NCBI GenBank assembly: GCA_005406025.1
Contig: BGZK01001187.1
Location: forward strand, 1 to 64,000
DNA: 64,000 nt
Origin: Eumeta japonica
Taxonomy: Eukaryota > Arthropoda > Insecta > Lepidoptera > Psychidae
Reading direction: 5' to 3'
In this document: in pieces, positions 22,670-34,990 of the stretch
Layout: the number at the start of each line of letters is the position of its first letter
Numbering within the stretch: position 1 is the first letter of the stretch
Notes under the pieces: generated by a model
The model's input: the letters and a program-made list of their open reading frames with translations, nothing else
Database searches by the model: none
What the model was told of the DNA's origin: nothing
Program-made: the position numbers and the translations under genes

Positions 22670-24427
22670 TCGAAATTATATTCAAATTAAAAATATCTTT
22701 ATTTCGTTATTTATAACATAATAATTGAGAAACGTTTAAACACTTAAAGAATTTACAGTATTTCAAAATTAACACTAGTTTATAGACTACTATTCATTCA
22801 TGAGTTAATTAAAAATATGCAAGGAACTTCAGTTTTTTCGGTAATTTTTATTTCGGAAAACGGTAGTTTTTTTAAAGCAAAATCATATATAAAACTTTTG
22901 CAAAAAAACAAACCTGTAGGATGTCGAGTTCTTTATGTCCATTTATCCTCTAAATATTCAGAGATTGTAATGTGTTTGCTTAGTAAATATTTTAAATTTG
23001 TATAAGGGTAAATTTTGAATATACTCAGAAATCTTATTGAATACACGCACACAAAGCCCTCTAAGTGAATTCGCGAACTTATGTCGACTAACATGTAAAC
23101 ACAGTCTATTTTTATTTCTGATATTGTAATTACATCTAACACTACTTTTATTAAGAAATTTTGATTTTTTTCATAAGTGTATTAAAGTTTGGCAAATAAA
23201 CTGCGATGTCACAGTTAAAATTCCAATTTGCTGAAAGTTACTTCTAAGAGAAACACGAAATCCCAGCCTGTACATCGGGCGAATGTTTCGCTTTTGCAAC
23301 ACAAAAATTATGTGAAAATCGCAGCATGTCCTCAAAACAGGGAGCCGTATGACCTCAAGCTACGGAAATAGCTGAAGTAAACCAATCTGGTGGTTTGTAT
23401 ATCCGACAAAAATCACGTTTTTTTAATTATACATGCAGCAGAGCCATGCCTTTAGCTGATTTATCGATATGAGAATTCCATTAGAGGTTATTATTTAAAG
23501 TAAGTCGCAGGAATACAGCATCGTCAATAAGCTCTAATGCCCTGTTTGTTATAAAGATAATACTAAATCCATCGGTTACATTTGGAGGTAAGAATTTCAT
23601 ACATTTGTTTTTCTTCGTATTAAGAAGTAAATTATTTACAGTAAACCATTTATCAATTTTGGAGATAGCAATGCTCACATGGTTATATACGAGTAGTTGT
23701 CCTTAAACTTATCATAATAAAAAATATCACCTGCAAACTCGGGAACATCCTTAATAAGGCTAAATAAGTCATTAATATAAACTAATATCAAGAAACGGAC
23801 CGATAATCGATTCCTGTAGCACCTCCAAGTGGATCACAGATCCAGATGATCTTATATCTTAGTGAAATATGATGTTAGAAGGTCAACTATACGGCCTGTA
23901 ACTCAATAACGATGTAGCTTCCTGATCAGTGATTTGTGATTTACATAATCAAACGCTTTAAAAAGATAGCAAAACAGTCCTATCGCGTCACAGGAATCCT
24001 TTCAGACTCCAAAAATTTTTTAACAAACTCAACACCAGCATCGATTGTTGAGCAACCCCGTGTGAAACCGAACTGTTTTTTGGAAATTAAATTATTACTT
24101 TAAAAATGAAGTAAAAGTTTATTTTAAAAAAAAAGTCATTTTTTGTCAAAATTATAGATATAAGCATAAAGTTAGAGGGGTTCGATTTATTATAGCCTTT
24201 GAATTTAGAAATTTTGCTTAGAATATAATTTTTCTTTCTTTTATCAGATCAAGAAATACGCAATCACCCAAATACTTATTAATGACAAAGCCAAATATGA
24301 TGTAATATAATTAATGATGAAGTTCAAAAGTTTTACTGAGTGATCATAGAGAACAGCAGTCTTTTTTATATCAGACGACTTAAATGCCTTAAAAGTGTCT
24401 TTCAAATTTACATATTTAAATTCTTAA
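22670..24427 (-). mobile_element. CR1/jockey-group LINE, copy A (5'-truncated, inactive)
   Basis: The element end on the minus strand carries AATAAAGATATTTTTAATTTG near 22690. Moving leftwards through the gene, from 24427 down, the order is: KKTAVLYDHS, QFGFTRGCSTIDAGVEFVKK, ESEKDSCDAIGLFC with FKAFDYVNHKSLIRKLHRY, LVYINDLFSLIKDVPEFAGD (the FADD region, last residues changed), then KIDKWFTVNNLLLNTKKNKC (23678-23481 open) and a C-terminus ending EYLEDKWT at about 22935. These are RT thumb and palm motifs of the same family as copies B-D. Frameshifts and the altered FADD make it inactive. The 5' side ends abruptly at a mariner fragment. Confidence 0.82.
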
Positions 24428-25070
24428 TGAATGCTAATAGGCGATTACAGGCAACCGGTATATTGTCTATGCTCTCAGATTTCTTGCCTTTCAACATTTC
24501 TTTGATTTTGGGAAACAAGCAAAAACCTCATGGTGCTATGTTAGGAGAATATGGTGGATAAGGTAGAATAAACACATTAATTCAATTAAAATATCAAGAG
24601 TTCTAGCGGACGTGTGCCGCGTGTCACGTTGTCGTGGTGTCAAAGAAAGTGCCAGATTCATGACTTCGGTCGCTTGTAACACCAAGCTGATAATGCTGCT
24701 TGGATATAAACTACCACATATCACTCAGAATTAACTTTTTCTTTAATAGACAACAATATGACCCGTCTTACGTGTGACCAATTTTTTCACGCTGCTTTGC
24801 GTATGGCGGCATTTTGTAGGTGTTTTAGTTCATTTTCAAAGTACCATACGGTCGATTGTCATTTTATTTTCTAACTGTAGTTGTACAGCCATGTTTCATC
24901 ACCCGAAACTATATCGTATACGTTTTTTTCTCGTCTCTGTCAAATTTTCTTATCTCACATTGCTACCAATCCACCCGACGGTTTTTCTGCCTGTGCGGCG
25001 TCCATCTTAGAACAAACTTTATGGAGAGTAAGGTGATTATGAATAATTGTTTGCATCGCTGCTGATCCAG
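24428..25070 (-). pseudogene. Second mariner-family transposase fragment
   Basis: On the minus strand: a VSGDETWLYNYS-like motif with QQ/KQSTVWYFENE (near 24915-24830), KVNSEYVVVYIQ (near 24740-24700), HHDNVTRGTR (near 24630-24600), then YSTLSTIFS with STMRFL (near 24560-24520) and QEI...YTGCL near 24450. This follows the mariner order TGDE.W...STVW, R..NSE.Y, HHDNA..H, PPYSPDLAP.D..LF, with heavy decay. It is a different mariner type from 716-2033. No inverted ends were found. Its C-terminal side directly abuts LINE copy A at about 24427. Confidence 0.72.
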
Positions 25071-25770
25071 TTCTCGCTCAAGTTCTACATATGTTATTCT
25101 TCGGTTCCCCCTTATCAATTTATAGCTGCATTTTCTTGAGCGACTGCGGTAAACTCAGCAAGTTAATTAAAAATTGTCGCTTGTGCATGCGTTCGTCTTA
25201 AAGCAGACTCACCAAAAGACATTAGCAACCTAAAGTTCAAAACATTCTTGGGTCTTTAATCCCGTTTTATAATCATAATAAATTTTAGTTCGAAAATCAC
25301 ATCGACTGAGTTCTATTGTTACAAGCGAATTCTCGCCAGGTTCTCGCAAAAATAAGATTAAAAAAAAATTTAAAAGCAAATATTTTCCATTTTCAAATTC
25401 ATCACTAAATACTGGTTATTTTTATGCTGGCTAGTTATAACTTGCCAGCATCAAATTATTGAATAAAAAACATTTGATTACCTTTGGCGTATCCTTTGTA
25501 TAATATGCATTTTTTTTATTTGATTGAGTAGATATTAAATAGGAAAACATGGTTCTGAGCATTTTGCTTGTTTTTATCATTTCAGTTGTTTTTCTTTTAA
25601 GAAGTAGAGTTCTAGTTCAAAGTTTTTTTTTCTCGATTTTGTTCCTAATGGAGTGACATTTTCATCTAAGTACGGTCAAACTAAAGGAAAGATTATATAA
25701 TTCTATTCTAAAATTCATTATTACCAGCGGTGTTTACGCGTAATTTTACTTCGAATGACTTAAAATTTTA
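25071..25770. other. Spacer, possibly including decayed mariner N-terminus
   Basis: Sequence between the mariner fragment and LINE copy B. I could not place it reliably. Confidence 0.35.
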
Positions 25771-25969
25771 AATTATTTCAAATCAAAAATATCTTTATTT
25801 CGTAGATAAAGAATTTACACTTGAAATACGTCATTAATAAATTCTTTTCGACATTACCACTCACTCCAAATGCTGATTCACCTAGAGAAGAATGGTCAAG
25901 AAACTCAAGGCTTAATCTTTATACTCTTCAATACAAAGGATTGGGTTATTAACAGTTTAGTTGACATTT

Positions 25970-28698
25970 AATGATAATGTGAAGTAACCTGATAGCCGAG
26001 CAGTTCAATCACTAGAGCTTTTTTCATTAAGATATTCCGATACGGTATAATAGCCCTTGCCACATAACTTTCTTTTAACAAAATGTTTAAACTCTGCAAA
26101 TGGAAAATTTTTAATTCCAGGTGGGATCTTATTATAAAAGTGCTCACCCTTAAATTATTTTTAACTAAAATTGGACGAGTCTTATGAGCAGCAAGATCGT
26201 TCTTATGTCTAGTGATAATTTTATAGATGTCGCGTCCCGCTTTTGACAAGATTCTATATGTCTCTTGAAATATACCAGATTTCCGTATATGTATTGTGAT
26301 GCTAAAGTTAGAATATTAATTACCTTAAATTTTTCTATGAGTGATTTGCCATTGGTCATGATGGTCGTCTGATTATCAACAGAACGAATAGCTCGCTTCT
26401 GCAGCACAAAAAATTGTGTTAACTTTGGCTGCGTGACCCCATAACAAAATTTCATAGATCACAAAACTATGCAAGAAACTGAAATAAACTAGTCTCGCGG
26501 TGCTTTAATCTGTAAGTTGCCGAATTCTTTTGACTGCATATGCTGCAAAACCAAGTCTTTTTGCTAATCTCGTAATATGAGACTTCCAACGTAACTTAGA
26601 ATCTAAAATGAGACCAAGAAATAAGATTCTCTCGTTCTTGACCATTATATATATTTGTGTTGATCAATTTATAATTAGACAAGGTAAATTTTTACAAGTC
26701 TTATTTTCCTTTCATTGAGCAGAATATTAGTAATATTACACCACTTAATTATTTCAGAGATGGTACTATTCATCGAAAGCTGGTTGATGTCTATCAACCT
26801 TAAAAAACTAATGAGGTATCATAAACAAACAATACAATCCCATGACCATCCTTAACAAGATCATTAATGTAATGATCCTGATAGATAATTATCCTGAGGA
26901 CCTCTCACCATTAATGTCAACCCTTTGAATTCTATCACTTAGGTAAGATTCTAAAAGTCCAAGGGATCGACTCATGACGTCATAATGATGTAATTTCCTG
27001 TTAATTGTGTCATGATAAACGCAGTCAAATGCCTTGGATAAATCACAGAAAATACTTATTATGTCCCGTGAATCCTCACAGGCATCAAAAATATGCTGAA
27101 TAAGCTCGACACCGATTTCGGTTGTTGAGTGACCCTTTGCAAATCCAAATTATTTAACGCTCATCATATTATGGTTATAAAAATACCGCAATAGTAAATT
27201 TAAACCAAGATTTCAAAAGTTTTACTGAGTGTCGGTAGTATTGACATCGGTCTGAAATTTCTAGGGTCAGATATACTACCGGATTTAAATACTTGAATTA
27301 CTTTACTTTACTTTGATGTGGTGACTTTACCATTCAATCTTTAATCGAATCAATTATTTTTATGGAAAGGTCATCAAGATCGGTAGTTTTTTTCATTTTT
27401 GTACATTTAAATGCTTTAAGAACGTCATTATAATGGACGTGGGTAAATGTGAACGAAACGCCACAAACATCGACGTTACGTTTCAACAAAGATTCGGCGA
27501 GAGTGGGCGATGACTTCAGAGATTGTGTAGTTGTAAGTGGGATACTAGCAAAGAGCTTTTCAAAAGCAAAGTCAATTTCTACGTCTTTGTTTAAAATTTT
27601 GTCTTTAAATTTTAATTGGAATTCCAAATGTCGGGATGTTCGTTTTCAATTTTACTATTTATTATATTCCAAATATTTTCTGCCTTGTTTGTGCTTTTTT
27701 TCAATTTATTACATGTATACATTGGTTTTGCGATTGCACAAATATACTTAAAGATCTTGGAATAACTTCTTACGTAATAGACAAATATATTGAAATTGTT
27801 ATATGCCCTTTCCTCACAAATTACGTCTACTAGTATAAATGCTCACTGTCACCCAATTATTAAATGATAAGTTATTGTATTATTAACATTAATATTTTTT
27901 AATTCAAAAACATTGTAGCATTTAGACATGGTTATAGACAAAAGTGAACTATATAATTCATTGGAGTCTTTACAATATGACTAATCAGACACTTTTTTTA
28001 ATACATTAAATTTAAACTGCTCAAGACGACGAGTGTTCACAGCCACAATTTTAATCTTACGTTTTATAATTTTTTTATCATTGATTTTAAACGTAACCAG
28101 CTGTCCACAATGGTTATATGATAATTTACGTATAATTGACTTATACTCTGAATTAATATTTGCGAATAAGTTATCGAGAGCTGTGAACCTGATCTGTTCC
28201 AAATAAAAATTCTCTATATGATAACATTGGAATAAGGATTTAATTCTAGTGCGTAAACAAGAATTTTCAATAAATGTAATAAATTTATTATTATCTAATA
28301 AATTTATTAACACTTATTTTATTCAATACATCACCCATTACTTTTTCAAATACCTCATACGATGATTTAGAGGGTTTGTATACGCTTAATACAATAAGTC
28401 GCTTTACTTCTATGCAAGCTACTTCAATAGTTCGCTCAATAGACAGGCTTACAATATCCAGAAGTTCTTTGTATTGTATATTATTTTTAATTAGTATCAG
28501 GGAGCCTCCACGCATAGCTATTTCTCTGCAGAACGAACTCGCCACCTGGTGCATACTGAAGTTAAACATGAGCTGGTGACCTCTAAGCCCATGCTCTGTG
28601 ATACATAATATGTCAATCTCCTTATAATTTAAGAATAACTCAATTTCCACTTCTTTACTTAGTATTCCCTGTATATTTTGATGTACCAGATTGATCAT
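25970..28698 (-). pseudogene. LINE copy B ORF2: endonuclease and reverse transcriptase, broken
   Basis: Starts with MINLVHQNIQGILSKEVEIE, the APE-endonuclease start (Asn in HQNIQG, Glu in CITEHGL), and LIVLSVYKPSKSSY. After 28291 the frame changes and the expected GDFN motif is missing; INLLDNNKF and NHCGQLVTF follow (28313-27981). Then comes the linker with FEKLFASIPLTTTQSLKSSP (27627-27334) and RT palm motifs across several frames. The FADD motif near 26840 has become IVLFVYD, so the catalytic pair is damaged. The C-terminal part is open in two pieces: FFVLQKRAIRS with ASQYIYGNLVYF (26455-26165) and a last piece ending LLGYQVTSHYH (26249-25968). Neighbours are hairpins on the 5' side and a mariner fragment beyond the 3' side. 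Confidence 0.85.
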
Positions 28699-28870
28699 AT
28701 ATTTTTTATTATTTTTTTTTTCTCAATAATTAAGAGTTGACTCTCAGATACTAATACATTATTATTGTTTTTATTTGTATCAGAGTCATTTTGATTATTA
28801 AATAATGTCGAAAAAGTGCAAGAGGTACTGTTTATTGTCTCATGAACTAATTTAAATTTTCAATGTGAAA
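28695..28870 (-). pseudogene. LINE copy B ORF1 C-terminus
   Basis: On the minus strand an open stretch reads FKLVHETINSTSCTFSTLFN, then NQNDSDTNKNNNNVLVSESQ and LLIIEKKKIIKNI, and stops with TGA. The TGA overlaps the ATG of ORF2 as ATGA, the arrangement expected for stop-and-restart translation in two-ORF LINEs. The rest of ORF1 is absent or unrecognisable. Confidence 0.5.
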
Positions 28871-28919
28871 TGCCTCAATAGAACCAAATAGTTGTTTGTC
28901 CATATAACTGGACTAATTA

Positions 28920-28960
28920 ATTATACAATAACTTAGCGACTCCGCTAATTGTTGTATAAT
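28920..28960. repeat. Near-perfect fold-back, about 18-bp arms, 4-nt spacer
   Basis: ATTATACAATAACTTAGCG and CGCTAATTGTTGTATAAT pair with one gap and one mismatch around ACTC. It lies just 5' of LINE copy B. Confidence 0.7.
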
Positions 28961-28967
28961 CAATTTT

Positions 28968-28986
28968 GAAGGAAAGTACTTCCTTC
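28968..28986. repeat. Small perfect hairpin GAAGGAA-AGTAC-TTCCTTC
   Basis: Seven-bp arms around 5 nt, eight bases after the previous fold-back. Confidence 0.6.
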
Positions 28987-28999
28987 TTGTCAAAAAAAA

Positions 29000-30420
29000 T
29001 ATTTGCCAATAATATTATTGGTGTTAATAAAATGAAATTTATTTGAGTGACGACATGTTAAGGCATGTAAATTAATATTTAACTTACGATACGTCTATAA
29101 TTATTTTCATTTTCTGCAAAGTTTTCGTTGAATGGAAAACCGAACAAAATTATCCTATTTATATTTTTCATACTATTTAGTTTTAAGAAGCAGTTAACAA
29201 TATCTTTTTTATTAGTCTTTTCCCTTCTGCTAATCAAAACTATTACTAATTTTTTCGAGTATACTGTCATGTGAGGCTCTTGGCATACAAATGTTTAACA
29301 TATATTTTCTAACTAAGCAACGGCTGAGTTGCATGCCCATCGACCTTCCGAGCTCGTCGCTGTACATGATAATATTCTTGACCATCTGTGGGTGCGGCGT
29401 GTTGCGAGGAGACGCGCCCCGAGCGCGGCGAGTCGCGGCGGTCGACGCGCGGCCTCCCGGCGTGGACTGCATTGGTTATCTGTTTTGTTTCTTGGGTTCA
29501 AGCCGTGTAATCCAAACTTCCACTCCGCAAAATATCATGGCTTAATTTAAAATCTACGTTTGATTTTAAATTTAAATGACATTAGAGTCGATTTCTACAA
29601 GTAAAATTTCGTTGTGGTCGTTCTTCTATCCCAGACGAGATGGTGTACCTCTCCTGTATCGTTCCAGATTTGTATGAGCTGATTGTCGACGTATACTCTC
29701 CCATAATATTTTTATTACAAAGAGAGGGGCGAGGATCTTCAGCCCACCGCGCTGGTGCGGCGTGTGGCTACGCCAATGTGACTATGTTTATACCCAAACC
29801 TATGCCCACAATTCCACAGTAAGTCCCAATAACAGCAGGATGTATAAATTATCGGTCGCCTCATTAACGTATCTGATTAAAATGTTCATTTTAAAAGTGC
29901 GATCGGAGGAATGCAAGGGTGGAATAATTCTCGTATTCCTCGCCCTCCCTACGGCATTCAAGATATAAAATAATTCAAATTGAAAAATTGACGAGCAATT
30001 TGTGGCGAAATAGGCACGAAAAAGGTTTTATCTTAATTTGATTACAATTCTTCAATTTATTAATAATCGAATTGTGTATATACTTCACGTGAATTTCAGC
30101 TCAAGTAAGGAATCTGCGTAAGCATTACGAGCTTCTATTCCTTTACCATTTATTAAGTATGTGCTCACCGACTGACACAAACAGCAGTTCCAACGTCATG
30201 CGGCGACTAAAGTATAGGGGTTTTAATAATGTTTTTCTCCAAAAATGATAAACAAAGAGCTTGTAAAGCATCTATGCATTGTAAGTACGCCTTATAAAAT
30301 TATTTTTATTAACTATATGCTTACAAATTATTTAGCAGTATAATAAATTTTAAGCATACAGTTAAATGATAACATTTGCATACCAATCGCCCACGATGAT
30401 TAGGAAACATTCAAGAAAAT
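29000..30420. other. No gene established; GC-rich patch 29370-29470 and a weak exon candidate
   Basis: The patch at 29370-29470 is CpG-rich (GCGCGGCGAGTCGCGGCGG) and opens frames on both strands, none with a motif. At 29743-29818 an AG-bounded segment ends before GTAAGT (29819) and has an open plus frame; its acceptor tract is poor. Confidence 0.35.
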
Positions 30421-30422
30421 TT

Positions 30423-30468
30423 CCAGTGTGCAATAGGAAAGCCTCATGGCTTTCCTATTGCACACTGG
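30423..30468. repeat. Perfect fold-back palindrome, 21-bp arms, 4-nt spacer
   Basis: The left arm begins CCAGTGTGCAATAGG and the right arm ends CCTATTGCACACTGG. All 21 positions pair and the spacer is TCAT. No TE motif is visible around it. Confidence 0.95.
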
Positions 30469-30469
30469 C

Positions 30470-31870
30470 TTAATAATAATTATAGGCCATTCACCATTAT
30501 TATGGTTCTATCTCTTCTTAGCATCTTTGATGACAATATATCGTTTACGACATCATTTTCTGCTCTTATACAATGTTCGGTTTCATAACATCCTCAAAGG
30601 TAATTGCGTTTCCACCGTCATTCATATGTTCAGCACCAGTGGTGTACACTTTTCTTTACTATCAGTTCTTCATACGCGAATGCGTTCAAAAAAAAACTTC
30701 CAGCATTCTAATATTTCGGTATGATATAATATGCCAGATAGGTAGACATCGTAACACGGAACTCTAACGGTTGGGGGCGCGCGTGGCTCTATCCGCAGCA
30801 GAATAAATATTTGTATTGTAAGTATATCGCTCTTGACATCGAATAGCTATTGTCAATATTATTCCAATTTTCTTTTCAATATTTTCAAGTATATTACATG
30901 GTGTTGTTTGCAAAGAATTTATGTTAGGGGACACGCGACGGAAGTAAACTAAGTTCATAAATTCAAGAAATAACGTTACACAACGAAAACAATGAGTATA
31001 TCTTTAGAACAGAATTACAACTAATTACTTTTTATCATTTTATATAAACATATATATATATCTATCTAAATAAAAGTAGTCACGTGCAGAAAGAAAAAAA
31101 TTGGAGAATCCAAAAGTGCACGGCTCATTCATTATGTTAGTAAAATTTTATTAAGTAACAATAAAAAAAATTTATAAGAAACAAAAACAAAATAAAAGTT
31201 CCACTAAGAGTATATTATTGGAACTATTACAATCCAATCTTTTCGAATAACAAAGAAATAAATCTACTTACATACTATTAGAGGTCTCCAATGCTTTACT
31301 ATTTGTGAAGCGTAACTCTGTCTCTGTAATTATATTTTTAATTAATTATAATTTGATGAGACAAAATTAGACAGTCATTTTCAATAGAAAGCACATTGCT
31401 TTAACCCTAAAGTTAATCCAAAAAAGAATAAATTAATGATTTTTTTTCACAAGTGTTCTAAACGGTGTTCATGGTTTTTAAAGTGTTCGCGGTATTTTAA
31501 ATTATCTTGACGTTTTATTCCTTTCTAATACATTCAATCATGTTTTGAAGCTAATAGAATTAATTTTCATTGAAATATCTGTATAGTAATATGCAATCTT
31601 ATCCAATTGTCACGTTCTAATGAAAGTACAGCAATAAAAATAATTGTTGACAAGTGAAAAAACTTTTAGAATCGTTAATCGCTCTCAAATGCTTCGTATT
31701 ACGAGTCAAGCTATAAAATTTAAATTGAATCCCTTGAATTACAAAAGAACAGTATGTCAATTCTCTAAACTTAAAATTTTAGGCAATATCGTTACAACGT
31801 CAAAATTATGTTAGGCTGACAAAATTGAACGTCGCGCGCTCTCGGCTCACGTCGGCGCACGTACATCGTA
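30470..31870. other. AT-rich sequence, no gene seen
   Basis: Plus frames at 30446-30724 and 30573-30767 overlap each other and carry no motif. The minus frame at 30764-30958 likewise. Confidence 0.45.
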
Positions 31871-31871
31871 A

Positions 31872-31940
31872 ACGGTGGTGGCCGAGTATTCAGCGCGTTG
31901 CTTTCGGATCAGAATGTAACGGGCTGACAACGTGTCAATC
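31872..31940 (+). repeat. tRNA-derived SINE head, probable
   Basis: GGTGGCCGAGTATTCAGCGC followed by GTTGCTTTCGGATCAGAATG looks like the D arm/A box and anticodon region of a Ser/Leu-type tRNA. It is similar in wording to 55070-55135 and to the minus strand of 61140-61200. The B box (GTGTCAATCGATC) is weak. Confidence 0.4.
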
Positions 31941-31944
31941 GATC

Positions 31945-34845
31945 TAATTTCTACGAAAAGTGTGTTGTGAACGTATCGGGATGATGGCGGTAGACTGGCC
32001 CAAACGCACACTGAGCCAGCGCGGAGGATGTGCAAGCCTCAGAATCTCAAATGAAATGATCGATGAAGGATGTACCTTTACAATTGCGTTTCAAAAACCT
32101 GACACCGCACCATGTCTCGTTCTTATCACATTGAAACTTAATGATTACCGCGAACCGTCCTTTCAATTATTTGTAAGCCAATATCCTTCAGGCAAACTAC
32201 TACATACATGAAATTAACTGTTTACGGACACGGCTTCCCTCCATCGAGAGTTGCATGTTTACTTGTGTCAGTTATGATCCCCCTGGAGACTCATCGTATT
32301 GCTTATCTAATTGATCTAAAGCAGAAAAGGGGATCAACTGGAAAAGAGAGCGAGACACGTCTCCGCTGCAAAAATGCTGAATACGCACGTTAGCATTTAT
32401 GGTCATAGAGTTCACACAAATTTCACGATCACAAATATTACAAATCGTCCCATGACGTATCAAAAGAGGTAGCCACCGTGCTGCTGCCTCGTCACCTCGT
32501 CACCTCGCCGCCGAGCGAATAACGATCTAAAAGCGTAACCATAGTTTTGTTATTCAAAACGAATTGAAAGCGTGTGCTAGAAAATATATTCCGTGAGCGT
32601 GTATGTCGACACTTCGCTCATGTATCGACAACCGCCGTTGAGTCACCGACGTTCGTCTCTTTTGCTTACAGACGTATTTAGCCTGTCAGCCCGGCAAATG
32701 AAGACCTTAGGTTTAGCATATATTTATCAAAATGAAACACAATTTTGGGCTCTTAGGCGTAAGCAAGTCTGTGTGGATGGACGCAAGATTTGGGTTATGA
32801 AAAATGGATTACGAAATGCAGCTTTTTATTTTTTTTTAATTTTTATCGCTTTTGATGTACAGCTACCATGCAGAAACTATGATTGTTTAGCATTAATGAA
32901 AAACATAGAACATATGTAATTAAAAAACATTTTGCATTTTACCGTAACCATTCAGCTCGATAATAAAACATGTAAATTTAAAGTTAAAATAATTCGTCAT
33001 CAAAGTCTATGTTGAAAAAAAATCAAATTCTATTTTTCAACCAAGAACTGAGTCTGCTTCCAATGTTCAATATGTTACTTTACACAACAGTCACGAATGA
33101 CTTACGCCGGCCCGTCGTGGCTATTTACGTACCTCAACTTTTTGCAGTCTGAGGCTGAAGAAATTCTCATGGTGTTCGTAATCAACCAACGGCGGGCCGT
33201 GACCAGCCCGCGACGACGTCGGCGGTCGACCACTCCCGGCGACACGGGGATGTCGGAGGACAGATGCAGCCCGAGAGACTTCTCGACTGGCGGCCGCCGG
33301 CGCCGGCCGCGGGCGGGCGTGGGCGAGGAGTTGCGCACAAAAGTTGCGGTCGGTCAAGTTGACGAAATGTAGCAGATTTGGATTTAACGGTTGTGTATTT
33401 GCTATCAAAAACAAACGACGTACGACAATGTATTTTAGAAATTAGGAAATTGTGTGTAAAAACCTAATTAGATAGACGATATCAATAAATTGATAGTGAA
33501 CACATTTGGTTTTTATATTTAGTCAATTTAATGAATAATTGTTGCAAATCAAATTTCTTGTTTCATTTATAATGTTTTATAATAATAATCCAGAAATCGA
33601 CACTTCATTATTGTATACAGTTTGGCTTAACCGGGTGTTGAAGCATAACGGTACATGACGTAGTTTCACGCTGATTATTATTTGAGAAAGCCGCCTTCGA
33701 GTATCACTCTAGATCGATACAATTTAATTAAGTAGATTTTCCTCTCTAGATCACAATCTCTGCCCTCTTGAACGTATATTTAGTTCATTTTATTTGATTT
33801 CCTTTTCTATTTGGATTTCTCCACGTCTATGGCAGCAGGTTTTCCGATATTCACCAGACAGTTTACTTCCTGTAGCAGCAAAAGAAAGCTTCTTAGTTTA
33901 TTCATTCAATAGTAAATTCAGAATTTGTCACTGTAACAAAACTACTAAAAGCCGTTTCTAAACGAATTAAGCATTTCGATTTCCACCCACGTGGGAGAAT
34001 TATTCCCCCATCGGTACTTTTATGAATCGCTTTAAAAGGTCTTACAAAGGCTTTCGTACGCACAGCGCCGTCTTTCTTCGACGTCTATTGTGAGGTTCCG
34101 CCCGCGACGCCAGAAGTCCCCGGGTCTTTCATAACCCGCCGTCCGTCACATGCTCATTACCCGAACTAGCGGACGCCAAGAATCTTACTTTCACTGCCTC
34201 ACGAGCGCCGGACGAAAAAACATACTGAAGCTCTAATGGGTGTGACTCGACAGCCCAGCGGCGGCCCACGGCCGCGTCGCCGCTCCGTGATGACTCGACG
34301 TTCCCCATTCATTGGCGGAGTTTTACCGGAGATGTGTTTAAGAATTACGAGTTTTTAAAGAAATGTAACGGCTAATCCAAATACGGTCGTATTTCGACTC
34401 GCGACGTGTAAAGTAGTAAAACAAACAGCGGTTACCGGCGCACGCGCAACCGGAATCACACCGAATCTGGCATAACATGGCGAGGTGGCATGTAAAAACG
34501 TATTAGATCTAATCCAAACTTTTTGCGGACGCTACGGTTAGCCAACGTTTCGTTAACCTATTTAATGCGCTGATTTAAATTGCTGATACATATTACGTTA
34601 CAAAATTTGGTGTATTTTGCATTTTACGGGTACACTTATGGCGAAAATTCTTTATTTGTGTTTCTGTACGTGACAGATATTTCATTAAATGACTAATCGA
34701 CGATTTTAACAATGATATGCTTATGTTTTATCTTACGTGTCACTCAAAAATCAAAGAACTAAAGAGCTATTTTTAGCCATATCCTTCGGTACTTTGTACA
34801 GGAAAAAGTATGATTAATGAATTTCAAAATGATTTTCATTTTACA
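31945..34845. other. No gene established; several GC-rich patches
   Basis: CpG-rich patches at about 33170-33340 and 34055-34300, with smaller ones near 32480-32520 and 34430-34480. Frames over them exist on both strands (33097-33372 plus; 33102-33338 and 33121-33414 minus) and are Arg/Pro-rich by composition. The plus frame at 32593-32919 (108 codons) has no recognisable motif. Confidence 0.4.
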
Positions 34846-34847
34846 AT

Positions 34848-34990
34848 ATTTTGGAGTTCGGTACACTCTATGAACAAAACGGAACTCTTATGGGATCAAT
34901 GTGGTGTTTGTCTATTTATCTGTTTGTCTGTCCATCTGTTATAAACTATTATGTCAAAATCTCTTTGACGCAGGCTCGTCTCAGGCTATG
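34848..34990 (+). repeat. Partial diverged copy of the GGTTCCGTACC repeat
   Basis: TTTTGGAGTTCGGTACACTC, then ACGGAACTCTTATGGGATCA and a GTCTGTCCATCTGT run follow the start of the complete copy at 57293-57957 (AGGGTTCCGTACC, AGAACCCTTATAGGATCACT, GTCCGTCCATCCGT). The right end is missing. Confidence 0.65.

Larger units (their letters stand above)
25775..28870 (-). mobile_element. CR1/jockey-group LINE, copy B (nearly full length, inactive)
   Basis: About 3.1 kb on the minus strand: the end of ORF1 (28870-about 28695), all of ORF2 (28698-about 25970) and a 3' UTR with AATAAAGATATTTTTGATTTG near 25790. It is the longest copy of a family that has six pieces in the window, all in this orientation. 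Confidence 0.85.

Noticed and set aside
29230..29545. Overlapping frames on both strands over a GC-rich patch, with dibasic-like sites that might suggest a neuropeptide precursor
   Set aside because: No signal peptide, no amidation motif series and no recognisable peptide; composition explains the Arg content.
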